Source: Lamellibrachia columna
Taxonomy: Eukaryota; Annelida; Polychaeta; Sabellida; Siboglinidae
Length of the DNA stretch: 64,000 bases
Assembly: GCA_963662155.1 (NCBI GenBank)
Contig: OY759266.1
Span: 5,782,026-5,846,025, forward strand
Direction of reading: 5' to 3'
Of this stretch, positions 13,446 to 38,326 are shown one piece after another (position 1 is the first letter of the stretch; each line of letters starts with the position of its first letter). The notes beneath the pieces are model-generated. The model made no database searches. It was given only the letters and a program-made list of their open reading frames with translations, and was not told the origin of the DNA. The translations under genes were made by a program, and so were the position numbers.

Positions 13446-14389
13446 GCAAATGTGCATCTCCATATATGGAGCGAGATTATGGAACTCCCTTAAGACATTA
13501 TCACTTGTAGAACCAGACAAGCATTAAAAAGTGCTACAAGTTAGATATTATTGCAACGTATTAGTCACAATTTATTTTCAATTGTTATATGTTGCAATGC
13601 AAATGTATCATTACGTAGCATTCGAGTTAACGGCTTAACACGCCACGGGGTGAACCATAGATAAATATTGCACTTCTGTTCACTCCATTTCCACCCTTGT
13701 GTATTCTTCAACAATTCACATTTGTTGCATATTTTTGGTAATTGGTTGGTAATTGGTTTGGTAATTGGTTGGTAATTCATGGGCCGCACAATACATCACG
13801 AGTTTGGTCTTTGTTTACTATAGTAGTCATCCTTCTGGCAAAATAATACATTTGTTTGATAAGACCTTGCGTCGATTCTGAGTATGCTGGCATACCTTAA
13901 TATGTCACTTGTAGTCTAGGTTACCCGATTTCATAAAACTGTGTTAACATGTCAGACCTCGGCCATTCGGAGGAATGACCTTAATTTATTATCTTTTTTA
14001 CGTGCATAGCCCTGAACCCATAAGTTTTGTTTCGCCTTAAAAATGGCCGCAGTTTTTTATATATCAATATTTATACTGACCAACATTCAAACACTAACCA
14101 CAAAGGCAAAGCAAACATACACCATCAAAGTTAAACTGATCAGAAAACATTTATTTTAATACCAAGTATGTGGTATTTATGTTACAGTACAGGAGGACAA
14201 ATGTAAGAAATAATGTTCCTGGTCTAGTTTACTTTCGTGATTTAGCTTCAGCTTCTTCAACATATCGATATTGAGCAAATGTTATGTACCACAAAACATG
14301 TTTGTAAAGTGCCAAAAACTTCAGTAATCTGGCCCCACAATGGATTGGAGAAGACATTGTTGCGGGCAGTTTTGGAATGGGGGCAGAGT
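13446..14389. other. Non-coding stretch upstream of the fucosidase gene
   Basis: No gene seen on either strand. Minor features are a TCCATATATGGA palindrome at about 13459-13470 and a short GGTAATTGGTT tandem repeat at about 13735-13778. Confidence 0.4.
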
Positions 14390-14512
14390 AGAGTTGATTA
14401 TTTAACAAGATTAAAAAAGATTTGCCATGCAAGCCAAAGGCCCAGACGGCAAGTGGACAAGGAAGCCATTGGATTATCGAGAGTCCAACAATGTTCATCT
14501 GCGTGTAACCCA
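14390..14512 (-). repeat. LINE family 1 tail, isolated copy
   Basis: About 120 bp matching the tail at 49-130 (AACAAG, GCCAAAGGCCCAGA, CAAGGAAGCCATTGG, GAGAGTCCAACAATGTTC). It carries no RT sequence, so it is an extreme 5'-truncated insertion about 500 bp upstream of the fucosidase start. Confidence 0.7.
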
Positions 14513-15001
14513 TCAGCAGCCGATAAAATGCATTATCGTCTATTCGAACTCTGCCTGTTTATGATGCTGTGCGGTTTTGGAGTAATACCGTTTCCTTGTC
14601 GGAGACATCGGTTTTACAAAGAGATTTGGATAGCAAAGTGACGAATAGCTAGGATATGTACGCTTGAAGAAGATCTGAGATCTAGATTATGCCTGACTCA
14701 AAACACGAATTATTATCGTATGTCAGCATTGCAACATCACGAATTACAAGGGAGGGAGGGCCCAGACAGGTTGAACGCTTTGTCTCGCCTTCTGTTTGTA
14801 GCTTGCGATTTGGCTGATCGTCACAGTTCGTTGCATCACATTGTGAGGTCGGCCGGAGACGCTGAACCAGTGACGCGCAGGTCCAGGTGCCGCGTTAGCA
14901 TGTGACGTTAATAACAAAGAGACGAGCCTCGACACGAACTGATACAGTGGACGTGCCTTGTTTGTAGCATAGTACGTCGTTCGCCTAGGTTGAGTGTGAA
15001 C
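14513..15001 (+). other. Fucosidase upstream region
   Basis: Presumed 5' region of the fucosidase gene. GC and CpG content rise from about 14740. No TATA box or initiator can be called with confidence. The codon TTG at 14990 is in frame with the ATG at 15002 without a stop between, but the ATG opens a good signal peptide and is the likely start. Confidence 0.4.
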
Positions 15002-28060
<13,059 letters not shown>

Positions 28061-28250
28061 ACACTTGTTCTCGCGGTAGACACGATACGGGCGTGTAGCG
28101 TTACAACACGTATCCAGTTTTCAGTAACAGTGTTGCGCTTCTTTGATCAGTGACGCGTATTATTCAACGTATAATAATTATAAGTGATACTCACGTGACC
28201 TTGACAGTCTGGCCTGACTTCTTGGGGATTATCCTTGCCGCTAGATGATA

Positions 28251-28379
28251 GAAAATGTGTTATCTCAATTAATACCGTGTTAGCATACCGTGGATAAATC
28301 TCTCTAGCTATAATGGAATCAGATATTCATTTCATAGTTAAACTTACCCGATAAATTAACGGTGTGAGCGAGTTGTAAT
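28251..28379. repeat. 129-bp direct repeat, copy 2 (3' of fucosidase)
   Basis: Exact partner of 26051-26179, 190 bp after the fucosidase stop codon. Confidence 0.97.
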
Positions 28380-28388
28380 CGCTCTGTC

Positions 28389-28648
28389 ATGTTATATCAT
28401 GTTAGTAAACACATAGTAATAGTTAGTTGCTGACATGTTAGTAAACACATAGTAATAGTTAGTTGCTGACATGTTAGTAAACACATAGTAATAGTTAGTT
28501 GCTGACATGTTAGTAAACACATAGTAATAGTTAGTTGCTGACATGTTAGTAAACACATAGTAATAGTTAGTTGCTGACATGTTAGTAAACACATAGTAAT
28601 AGTTAGTTGCTGACATGTTAGTAAACACATAGTAATAGTTAGTTACTT
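28389..28648. repeat. 36-bp minisatellite, about 7 copies
   Basis: Near-identical units containing CATGTTAGTAAACACATAGT and AATAGTTAGTTGCTGA, starting about 10 bp after the 129-bp repeat. Confidence 0.97.
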
Positions 28649-28730
28649 GTAATTTCATTGATTTACTTTTCAAGTTAATTGCCTCATACCTGATGACCTT
28701 GAGCTGCTGCGCTCCAACAAATGCGTTAAT

Positions 28731-28790
28731 ACTCGACAACGTTACTACTCGACAAAGTTACTACTCGACAACGTTATTACTCGACAACGT
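28731..28790. repeat. 16-bp tandem repeat, about 4 copies
   Basis: Units of ACTCGACAACGTTACT. Confidence 0.9.
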
Positions 28791-29255
28791 GGCAATCCAT
28801 CACATGTGTATTTGCCAGATAAATGTCGACTGGATGTGGTTTTTATATCTTAATACGCCTATCATCACTATATTTATTTATAATAATAATTTTTTATTAA
28901 AATTGCAACTATAGCAGTTGAATTATGCAGTTGGCACAGTAAAACAACCAATGATAATAAATTAATTAAGAAAAAAAATGTACTTAAAATATAACAAATT
29001 TAAAAGGTGCATGAACATCATGTTTAAAGCTATGTTTGTAAATAAATAAATAAGAATAGGCTTAGACGTGCATAGGTAAATAGAAAGGACGTAAAAATAA
29101 ATTAAAACAGGCAGTACTATAGTAAAATAAATTATATGGCCTATTATAACGTAAAAAGTAAATACTTTATAAATGAGTTCATAAATACTGCCTGTGTCTT
29201 AAAGCATATGGTATAAGAGTTCTGAAATCTTGCAGTTCTGCAACGCGGCACACGG
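28791..29255. other. AT-rich stretch, no gene seen
   Basis: Strongly A+T-rich, rich in AATAAA-like words, with no open frame. Confidence 0.5.
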
Positions 29256-29261
29256 TAAGTC

Positions 29262-29831
29262 CTATTGTTTCGGGTTGGTTACGGAGTTTCCCGGAGGGAG
29301 GCAAAATAGATATTCAGATAGAATCACACCTAGTAGACGAATTCTGTTAACTTGTTGAATTGGTCTACTGTCGATGGTTAGCAGTGCGATGTCTGGAGTT
29401 GATTTCTTGAAACATATTCGCAGTTCTTTCGTCTTGTCGTAGTTCAGCGCCATTTTGTTACTAGCTGTCCATTGCCCGACTTCGTCTGCTGCTATTTGAA
29501 GTGAGCTGTCAATTCAGGAGGATGAAGAAGCTTCCCATATTGTGCAATCGTCGACATATTTTATATGCTCGCATACTGTTTGCAGATCATTAATATGGTG
29601 TAGAAAGCCGATTGGTCCAAATATTGTGCCTTGTGGGACACCTGCATTGACAGTGGTGTACTCCGATTTCATACTCTCGATCTTTACCCGCTGTTTGCGT
29701 AGGCACAGGGAAGATGTCAGCCATTTGGTGAAACAATTTGGAAGTCCGAGTGATGCACATTTCGTCATTAAGATGTGATGGTCGACTCGCTCAAACGCTT
29801 TGCTGAAATCGACGGCGATTCCGTGAAGCAA
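29262..29831 (-). pseudogene. Non-LTR reverse transcriptase fragment, third lineage
   Basis: Minus strand: AVDFSKAFERVDHHILMTKC, GLPNCFTKWLTSSLCLRKQR, NAGVPQGTIFGPIGFLHHIN, and the catalytic box KYVDDCTIW at about 29830-29514. After a frameshift or stop near 29510 it resumes with SNKMALNYDKTKELRICFKK and RPIQQVNRIRLLGVIL to about 29290. The motif wording (YVDD, PQGTIFGP) differs from LINE family 1 and from the L2-like copies, so it is a separate family. The fragment is truncated at both ends. Confidence 0.87.
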
Positions 29832-29892
29832 TGGTTCGTTAGTTCACGCTAACACGATGAAGCAATGGTTCGTTAGTTCACGCTAACACGAT
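29825..29892. repeat. 34-bp perfect tandem duplication
   Basis: Two identical units (GAAGCAATGGTTCGTTAGTT..), each with a GTTAG..CTAAC inverted repeat. The first overlaps the 5' edge of the RT fragment. Confidence 0.9.
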
Positions 29893-30166
29893 GACGCAAA
29901 GCTGCGTAATGATGACGTCATACAGACGATAGGAAAGACGCAGCGGATATTAGTAGCTGTTCATAACGACCCACTAATTACTACTTGGGCTCCTTGTCGG
30001 CTCGTGTATCAGAGAGCTGGTATTCGATTTATTACGCCGGAAAGAAATTAATTAACAGAGTTCGACGAACAATAATTGGTCTTCGACTGTAGTGTTTTTG
30101 ATCAAACTACGACTGGGATATCAAATCTCGTGGTAATAATAATTAGGGAATAGTATACTGTTGATG
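29893..30166. other. Unassigned spacer
   Basis: No feature recognised. Confidence 0.4.
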
Positions 30167-30406
30167 TCACAAGAGCGATATAATAGTAATTTGTATGCAC
30201 CCATAGTCTGGCAGCAGACGAGTTAGCCCTGGAAGTAGGGTACATACGAAATTTCTTTTTATGGTTTCTGGTACATTAGTGTGTACTGATCCAGAAACTG
30301 CACAACCATTTTTAAAATAGCCTCTCTCATCGTCTGGGCCAAAACAATTGTCACATAGATAGAAATGAACGCCGTTGCTACGGAGTATCGCATTTGGGAA
30401 ACACAA
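30167..30406 (-). other. Unidentified open frame with coding-like composition
   Basis: Minus-strand frame of about 79 codons reading HFYLCDNCFGPDDERGYFKN, GCAVSGSVHTNVPETIKRNF. The CDNC..DDERGYFKNGC spacing looks like a folded domain, but I do not recognise a family. It may be an exon or a decayed mobile-element piece. Another minus-strand frame overlaps it. Confidence 0.3.
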
Positions 30407-30550
30407 TAAGTGCTTTGGAAATTTTGTGAATAGAATCTGCTATTTTTATCATCATCATGATTGTTAATTAGGGATGAATGACAGATAAAATTACTCGTTC
30501 TCATAATTTCCGCAGCGACTCATTCATATCAGCGTACCGCTTAGTAACAT

Positions 30551-31050
30551 GTTTGTTGGCATTTCTTCGACTTCGATACGACACGTATTTACCACATGTT
30601 TCTGCCAAGTAATTTTAGCAAACAATCTTGCATCGTAAAAGAGCCTTCGCTTTGCTAGTCCATCTTGCAATGCATTGTCCACGTTTTGTTATTCTATTGG
30701 TGTGTTGTCATACCCAGCGCATAGGCATTTGTTATTCTATTGGTGTGTTGTCATACCCAGCGCATAGGCATTTGTTATTCTATTGGTGTGTTGTCATACC
30801 CAGCGCATAGGCATTTGTGTTTCTATCGTGCGACATTATACAGCCAATATAAAACTTAAAAAAATAGTATTCCCTGTGGCTGTGGCTGAGTCTTCATCAT
30901 AAATATATCTACACATTATACTTAATGCAATGTATATTCGTCCGGGCACGTAAACACCATTGTCTAGCTATTTCCACTCATTTCCGTTTATTTTTCTTTA
31001 TATTTTGCCGTATATTTTATTAGTGCCAGAAAAATAGCTGCTCAATATAG
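30551..31050. repeat. Left arm of a long inverted repeat
   Basis: Reverse-complementary to 31987-32280. Shared blocks include GCATTTCTTCGACTT, TTATTCTATTGGT, CCAGCGCATA..GCATTTGTG, ATTGTCTAGCTATTT-like, and TTATTAGTGCCAGAA / AGCTGCTCAATAT. The left arm has an extra segment of about 110 bp (30577-30685) and a 43-bp triplication. Confidence 0.8.
30686..30815. repeat. 43-bp tandem repeat, 3 identical copies
   Basis: Units contain TTGTTATTCTATTGGTGTGT and CATACCCAGCGCATAGGCA. The right arm of the inverted repeat has a single unit, so the triplication is local and recent. Confidence 0.95.
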
Positions 31051-31074
31051 CAACAGACTATAATTACTTATCAT

Positions 31075-31985
31075 AATCTTAGTCATCACCTGTATGCTGA
31101 TGATACACAGGTTTACATATCACCTTCACAATCAAATGCACAAGAATCTGTTTCGACTTTAAGTGATTGTCTCACTGACATCTTGTTTTGGATTGAATCA
31201 AGTAAACTAAAGCTTAATCCAGATAAAACAGACTTTATTAACATTAGCACTAATCTACAACGAAATAGGCTCATCAGCCATTTTCCAGTTAAACTGCTTG
31301 GCAGTGATACATTCCCATCAGATACTGTTCGTAATCTAGGTGTTGTCTTTGATAGTGACTTTCGCCAGCGTATTTCTCAAGTATGTAAATCCTGTTTCTA
31401 ACATAATCGTGACCTCCGTCAAATTCGGCGTCACATATCTATATCTACTGCTAAAACAATACCAACAGCATTAATTAGTAGCCGCTTTGACTGTTGTAAT
31501 TCACTACTAAGTAACATTGCTAAAAGAGACTTGGCTAAGCTCCAACAAGTACAAAATTGTCTGGCACGTGTGGTTCTCATGGCGCCTCGGTTTTCACCAT
31601 CACTACCACTACTTAAACAGTTATACTGGCTTCCTGTTACTGTCCACTCTTACGTGTCGTGCTCTATCTACAAAAAAAATCACCCTACTTGGCTAGTCTC
31701 CTGCATATTTCAAATACCATTAGGCAGCTCAGATCATCAATTTCACAACAACTTATTGTGTCTAAAACAAAACTTAACTTGGGCAAACGTGCTTTCTCTG
31801 TCGCTGCGCCTAGGGTCTGGAATGAACTCCCCATCACTTTGAAAACATCTGCAACTATAGCTATGTTCCTAAAAAGACTCACGATTATGCTTAATGTTTC
31901 TGTTTTGGTGCGCCTCTGAGCTCAGGTTCCTGAGGATATAGGCGCCATTAATTATTATTATAACCTAATATTATTATAACCTAAT
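31075..31985 (+). pseudogene. L2-like LINE fragment, RT C-terminal half and tail
   Basis: Starts inside the RT with LYADDTQVYIS, then DILFWIESSKLKLNPDKTDF, PVKLLGSDTFPSDTVRNLGV, LAKLQQVQNCLARVVL, LLKQLYWLPVTVHS and LGKRAFSVAAPRVWNELPIT. A stop at 31399 and a frameshift near 31660 inactivate it. The 3' end has TTATTATTATAACCTA-type tail repeats. The 5' end matches 63850-64000, so it belongs to the same family as the element at the right edge. It sits exactly between the two inverted-repeat arms. Confidence 0.9.
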
Positions 31986-31986
31986 A

Positions 31987-32280
31987 TTGAGCAGCTATTC
32001 TTCTGGCACTAATAAAATGTCCCGGGAAAATATTAAGAAAAATAAACGGAAATAAGGATAGCTAGGAAATAAGTAGCTGGACAGTGGTGTCTACATGGCC
32101 GGACGAATATATTTAACTAATTATAATGTGGATATATATTTTGAAAACACAGGGAATGCTGTCTTCTTTCTTGAAGCTTGAATATATTGGCTGCATAATA
32201 TTGCACGATAGGAACACAAATGCATATGCGCTGGGGATAACAACCAATAGAATAACAAAGTCGAAGAAATGCTAACAAAC
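31987..32280. repeat. Right arm of a long inverted repeat
   Basis: Reverse complement of parts of 30551-31050, ending AGTCGAAGAAATGCTAACAA. Confidence 0.8.
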
Positions 32281-32538
32281 TGTCCGAACAGTTTTTTCCT
32301 ACTTCTGATGGCTTTCTCTTTTAAATTGTATTTACATGACTATTTTGCTAGAAATGTGCATGTTGCTTAGACAATACGGTATATTAACATTTCAAACGGC
32401 TTTACAAACTTGGCGGAGAATAAGTAAATTATTATTGCTTATTTGATGAAATAACAAAACGAAGAAAGATAGGAATTCCCCAAGGATGGCAGCAATTTTG
32501 TTAGAATTGTCGCACTATTGCACATTCTCGGTGAGAGT
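32281..32538. other. Unassigned spacer
   Basis: Nothing recognised. Confidence 0.4.
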
Positions 32539-33005
32539 CGTCAACTTTGTGCGGCTGCTCAGCAGGTCCAACTTTGTGCGGCTGCTCAGCAGGTCCAACT
32601 TTGTGCGGCTGCTCAGCAGGTCCAACTTTGTGCGACTGCTCAGCAGGTCCAACTTTGTGTGGCTGCTCAGCAGGTCCAACTTTGTGCGGCTGCTCAGCAG
32701 GTCCAACTTTGTGTGGCTGCTCAGCAGGTCCAACTTTGTGCGGCTGCTCAGCAGGTCCAACTTTGTGTGGCTGCTCAGCAGGTCCAACTTTGTGCGGCTG
32801 CTCAGCAGGTCCAACTTTGTGCGGCTGCTCAGCAGGTCCAACTTTTTGTGGCTGCTCAGCAGGTCCAACTTTGTGCGGCTGCTCAGCAGGTCCAACTTTG
32901 TGCGGCTGCTCAGCAGGTCCAACTTTGTGCGGCTGCTCAGCAGGTCCAACTTTTTGTGGCTGCTCAGCAGGTCCAACTTTGTGCGGCTGCTCAGCAGGTC
33001 CAACT
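32539..33005. repeat. 27-bp minisatellite, about 17 copies
   Basis: Units containing CGGCTGCTCAGCAGGTCCAA followed by CTTTGTG, with TTTTGTG and GTGTGGC variants. Open in five of six frames, all artefactual. Confidence 0.97.
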
Positions 33006-33660
<655 letters not shown>

Positions 33661-33717
33661 CATCGACTACTGATGTAAAACACGCCCACGAACATGATTC
33701 ATTATTATCATCACATG

Positions 33718-34560
33718 TCAACGTCTAATTTTAAACAATAGTTGGACTTTACTATTAAAAAAACATACATGATATGTGTGACACTGACGCTTGTTGTTGT
33801 CACAAATTGCTGCAGACTTGACCATGGGAGCCTCAGTACGCCATCCAAGTGTCCGTCTGTTAGCTGTGTTCACATCTTGCATTTCACGAAGTTCATCTTC
33901 ATCTTTCTCTCCCATCTGCGCGCCCTGAGATCAGTGAACCAGTCAGCAAACTCCCGTCTCAGTAGCTCAATGAATGCTACGAAGGTGTCCGGATTTGCGG
34001 GTTTGTTTTCTATGTGTGTGTCGAAAAGTACACGTAATTTGAACTCCGCAGTTGCGTCTCCCACAGTCCAACTTTGTCTCGAAAGCGGAGACAAACTGGA
34101 GATCATTCCTTAGTTGTTCTCGTCCCCCGAGTTGGACGTTCAGCAGACTGAGGTGCTCTGTGATGATGAATAGAAATACAACATTGTTAATCCATGTGGG
34201 GTCAGTTAATCCATGTGGGGTCAGTGAATGCCGGTACTACTGCACTCTTCTTAGCAAGCTAATCCCACGTATCAGCTCGTACTCTTGATAAAGTATCGCA
34301 ACACAACCTAACCAGCGCACTTCGATGTAATACAGGAGTTTTTGATATTGCACATTCATCTCGGCCAGAAGGTGCTCGAACTGCCGGTGACTTAGACCAC
34401 GAGCGCGAAAGTAGTTCACAGTCTTCACGACGACGTCCATTACGTTCTGCATGATGCAGTGGGTCCCGGAGAGCTTTGCATTGTTTCGAACCTTTTCCAT
34501 CAGCGCACAACTCCATTCGCCTTTTTTCAGGCGACAAATGTTTCTCAAAACAACATATTA
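33718..34560 (-). pseudogene. hAT transposase fragment 1 (GTF2IRD2/ZBED-like)
   Basis: Minus strand, reading 34548 to 33718. NVMDVVVKTVNYFRARGLSH, RQFEHLLAEMNVQYQKLLYY and IEVRWLGCVAILYQEYEL match the hAT catalytic core segment with the YxEVRWLS-type motif. After breaks it continues with LNVQLGG and PDTFVAFIELLRREFADWFT, DLRA. Stops and frameshifts (near 34230, 34115, 33915) inactivate it. Such transposases often use CAGGGGTTGGCA-type ends, and such an end is found at about 34748. Confidence 0.82.
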
Positions 34561-34747
34561 TCACTCAAACTCAAGAGTACTTTCATGTCTGCATGTACGC
34601 AAAAATGAATTCATCAAACTTTAAAGAAAGTGAATTTGTTTTATGTTCTTCGCGTGGAAATAGTATTACCGAGTTGCATGGTATGATTTGTTTACGAAAG
34701 TCTAGGCTGAACGTATTATTTATTAATTTATATACCGTATCCACATC

Positions 34748-34836
34748 GCAGGGGTTGGCAGCTTTATGCGCCGTCTCAATGTCAGTCCGCGGGCCGCACG
34801 AGATAGCTCAGCGGCCGCAGTTTGCCGACCCTTGTC
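34748..34836. mobile_element. hAT-like terminal inverted repeats, short element
   Basis: Begins CAGGGGTTGGCA and ends TTTGCCGACCCTTG, imperfect inverted ends of hAT/Charlie type around a GC-rich core with GCGGGCCGCA. No matching 8-bp target duplication was seen. It may be a tiny MITE or the 5' terminus of the adjacent hAT element. Confidence 0.5.
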
Positions 34837-35082
34837 TTAAAGGTTGTCGTTTTAAATAAGTCGTATATTGAAATGTATATAAGACCAACATATCCTATAT
34901 TACAACAGTTGGGCCACTCTTGGTAATTGGAGCAAGGTAATATTGACAGTCAGGGGTATAGCTAAGTATAAACTCACGTGGAAGCGCAAATCCAAGAGAG
35001 GGTCTCGGTGTCCATTTTTAATGCAAACTGTAATAATTTGCAATCTGGTGCATTTTGAAGTCAAAGTTAAACCTGACCCACC
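34837..35082. other. Unassigned spacer
   Basis: A plus-strand open frame from 34943 carries no recognisable domain. Confidence 0.35.
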
Positions 35083-35151
35083 TACTCGACACCCATCCCT
35101 ACTCGACACCCATCCCTACTCGACACCCATCCCTACTCGACACCCATCCAT
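35083..35151. repeat. 17-bp tandem repeat, 4 copies
   Basis: Units of CTACTCGACACCCATCC. Confidence 0.95.
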
Positions 35152-35439
35152 GGTAAAAGGTGAATATGAACCTTCAGTACATCATATTCATATATGTTTA
35201 ACACAGGCTAGTTTTAATGTGCTAGAATTTTGCAGTTTGTTAAAATGTTTGCGTGCTTCAATGACTCGTTTACTATGTAATAGCATAATTAATTATAGCA
35301 GGTAGTGAAGCATTATCGCAATAGATATACATGTACTACAATATCATTCAACATAATTGGAAAACGTGTAATATGATAACCATAAAATGATGTACTAAGA
35401 ATCAATAGTGATAATTAAATATATGAATAAACACACGCA
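35152..35439. other. AT-rich spacer
   Basis: No feature recognised. Confidence 0.4.
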
Positions 35440-36125
35440 AACCTATAAGCCAAGAACACATATGTAGTCAAGGACCAACCCCCATAAGCGCTTATGCAGT
35501 TGATCGCTCTGTTGTGGCAGTCGAGACAGACTTCACCAGCAGTATTACGATTACTGTATGCATGTTATGGTACAGGACATGACTGATTTCCTGTATCGTA
35601 TCATCGAGTATGTTGGGTCTTTCAGCGACATTCATCATCTCCCATCTTGTCTTCCATTTTATAGCTGACGGAGATCATCTGGCACGTCGTCTTAGAACAC
35701 CTCGTACAGCTGGACACTGCATGTAGTGCCATATTCATCCGTCAGTTATACCAGCGGACACGTTGTCACGAACGGTGCTTCTGTCTACCAGCACTGCGTG
35801 GCTTGCCCGCCTCAATCGCAAATCTTCCCGCTAGCTGTACAGCACTGTCACATAATGCATTCCATACGTCTGTGTCGGCCCTCTCTTGTTGCAGCTGGGC
35901 GATTGTAGTGGTTGCCTGTAGGAATGTGGCCAGAGGAAGCCGACTTTGGAGGACATGCTCAATGGTCACTAGTGTTATGATGAAGTCAACATTTTTGATG
36001 GACAACAAGTAAAAGCTGAATAGTTGAAGAAGGCGATCTGCTGGACTGTGTCCGTCATGCTTTGCTGGCATGCACAGTAGCCAAGTTAACATTGTGTCTT
36101 TTGAAGCGAGTGTAGATGACAAGCC
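35440..36125 (-). pseudogene. hAT-like transposase fragment 2 (P52rIPK-like, dimerisation region)
   Basis: Minus strand. MLTWLLCMPAKHDGHSPADR, FIITLVTIEHVLQSRLPLAT, TTTIAQLQQERADTDVWNAL and EAGKPRSAGRQKHRS at 36122-35766 match the segment before the C-terminal dimerisation domain of '52 kDa repressor of PKR inhibitor'-like hAT proteins. Degraded continuations (SAGITDEY near 35755 and SVSTATTERSTA near 35525) follow with frameshifts. It differs from fragment 1 and is probably a second hAT lineage. Confidence 0.75.
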
Positions 36126-36714
36126 CTGTCAGCTGTCCGCTTCGTGCTTGCACTCCACGATGGATGCCAACTAGATTTGGGATGGACCTTTCACTTTCTG
36201 GAGAGCGTTGTATTTTTTTAATATTTATTTGCCATATTGATGTGGACGCACGTGCGTACGTGCGTACGGCTATATACGTACGTGCGTACGGCTATATACG
36301 CGTCAGACAGTAGCAACCGCATAACTGGTGCTTTATAGCCCGGCCTGACACTTCATACTTTACAGGCTCAAATGTTACTTTATGTATGCGTGGGAACACA
36401 TACACCTTGCACACTTACCTCACCTCATTTATTGAACAACTGGTAGTTGGGGTAAAGGATGTCATACTATAACGGCCATGGTGATGTACAAATGCATGCG
36501 TACGTATGTAAGTTTGTATTTATTTCACGCATTTGTCATTTGGAAAATCAAATACATTTGCCGAACACCAGTTGTTAGAACATTTGCGATTGGTTCGCGA
36601 CTAAAAATTACGAGAGTAAAATCCTTGCTAACAATGTGATTGGTTGATGCCGCAACTGGGACATCGTTCAATTTCATGTTTATTCCAGCGAGGACGTCGT
36701 TCTATTTCTTGGTT
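36126..36714. other. Unassigned stretch
   Basis: Contains a 21-bp tandem pair of CGTGCGTACGGCTATATACG type at about 36250-36301. No gene seen. Confidence 0.45.
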
Positions 36715-37515
36715 GTTCGTGTGGGGACATCGTTAAATTTCATGTTTTGTCGTGTGGGGACATCATTAAATTTCATGTTTGTTCGAGTGGGGACATCGTT
36801 CAATTTCATGTTTGTTTGAGTGGGGACATCGTTCAATTTCATGGTTGTTCGAGTGGGGACATCGTTCATTATCATGGTTGTTCGAGTGGGGACATCGTTC
36901 AATATCATGGTTGTTCGAGTGGGGACATCGTTCATTATCATGGTTGTTCGAGTGGGGACATCGTTCAATTTCATGGTTGTTCGAGTGTGGACATCGTTCA
37001 ATATCATGGTTGTTCGAGTGGGGACATCGGTCAATTTCATGATTGTTCGAGTGGGGACGTCGTTCAATATCATGGTTGTTCGAGTGGGGACATCGTTCAA
37101 TGTCATGGTTGTTCCAGTGGGACATCGTTCAATATCATAGTTGTTCGAGTGGGGACATCGTTCAATTTCATGGTTGTTCGAGTGTGGACATCGTTCAATA
37201 TCATGTTTGTTTGAGTGGGGACATCGTTCAATATCATGGTTGTTCGAGTGGGGACATCGTTCAATATCATGGTTGTTCGAGTGGGGACATCGTTCAATAT
37301 CATGGTTGTTCGAGTGGGGACATTGTTCAATATCATGGTTGTTCGAGTGGGGACATCGTTCAATATCATGGTTGTTCGAGTGGGGACATCGTTCAATATC
37401 ATGGTTGTTCGAGTGGGGACATCGTTCAATATCATGGTTGTTCGAGTGGGGACATCGTTCAATATCATGGTTGTTCGAGTGGGGACATCGTTCAATATCA
37501 TGGTTGGTCGAGTGG
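36715..37515. repeat. 33-bp minisatellite, about 24 copies
   Basis: Units containing CATGGTTGTTCGAGTGGGGA and CATCGTTCAATAT. Variants (AATTTC, CATTATC, GTGTGG) cluster in the left half; the right half is nearly homogeneous. Confidence 0.97.
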
Positions 37516-38210
37516 TCCACCGGTACATTGATAACATATAAAAACCGTTCACGATATCGTTGTTTTGCTCCTTCCTCTAAACCGACCACGCACAGGAACT
37601 ATGTTTCCAATGAGCTTGCAAGAAATGTGCACATACGTTACGCCGCCTCTTCTGTTTATGTAAACACAACCGAATTACAGGACATCAGCGCCTCGCGCCT
37701 ACCTAAATCTCAGACGCCTGAACCTGCCCACGCAGTGCTGAGTAGGCCGACGCAGGCACGCGCTGTACTGTACGCAACGGATCTGCAAGTTCGAAACGAT
37801 AAGTCATCTATACTTATTAGTTATTTTAACAGTTATTCTGTTTTTGTTGAATCTAGCGTGGTTCCCTTCGCACGAATTTACTTTTTATCTACCTCAATGT
37901 CGAACAAACCTACGGCCCAAATGGAGAAATATATACATATATGTTCTTAAATAAAATATGATCCTAACTTTCTGTTTACCCCTCAATGGACCCATGAACC
38001 TGACGGCCAGTTAAATATATAAATAAATGGGGCTCACGTATTCAATATTTATATACATTTTCTGGACAATACTTTCCGTGTTTCTGTGTTTCCGAAGTTT
38101 TAGACTAACTCTGTCCTAGATTATGAAGCAATTGTACGGGACCTTGAACTCCACAGATAAAAAGCCGACGGCGGGATCAGCGACTTAAATTCATGTTCAG
38201 AGTAGTTGAG
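37516..38210. other. Region right of the 33-bp array
   Basis: A plus-strand frame stays open from the array to 37950 (135 codons beyond it) but shows no motif I recognise. Nothing else is seen. Confidence 0.35.
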
Positions 38211-38326
38211 GGCTCTGTGCCGGCCATACCTCCTTATAAATGTCTTCGTTCCCAAAGACAAAACAAAAGGCTCTGTGCCGGCCATACCTCCTTATAAATG
38301 TCTTCGTTCCCAAAGACAAAACAAAA
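38211..38326. repeat. 58-bp perfect tandem duplication
   Basis: Two identical copies starting GGCTCTGTGCCGGCCATACC. Confidence 0.95.

Noticed and set aside
14990..15001. Fucosidase start at the upstream TTG
   Set aside because: Non-ATG start; the ATG at 15002 opens a typical signal peptide.
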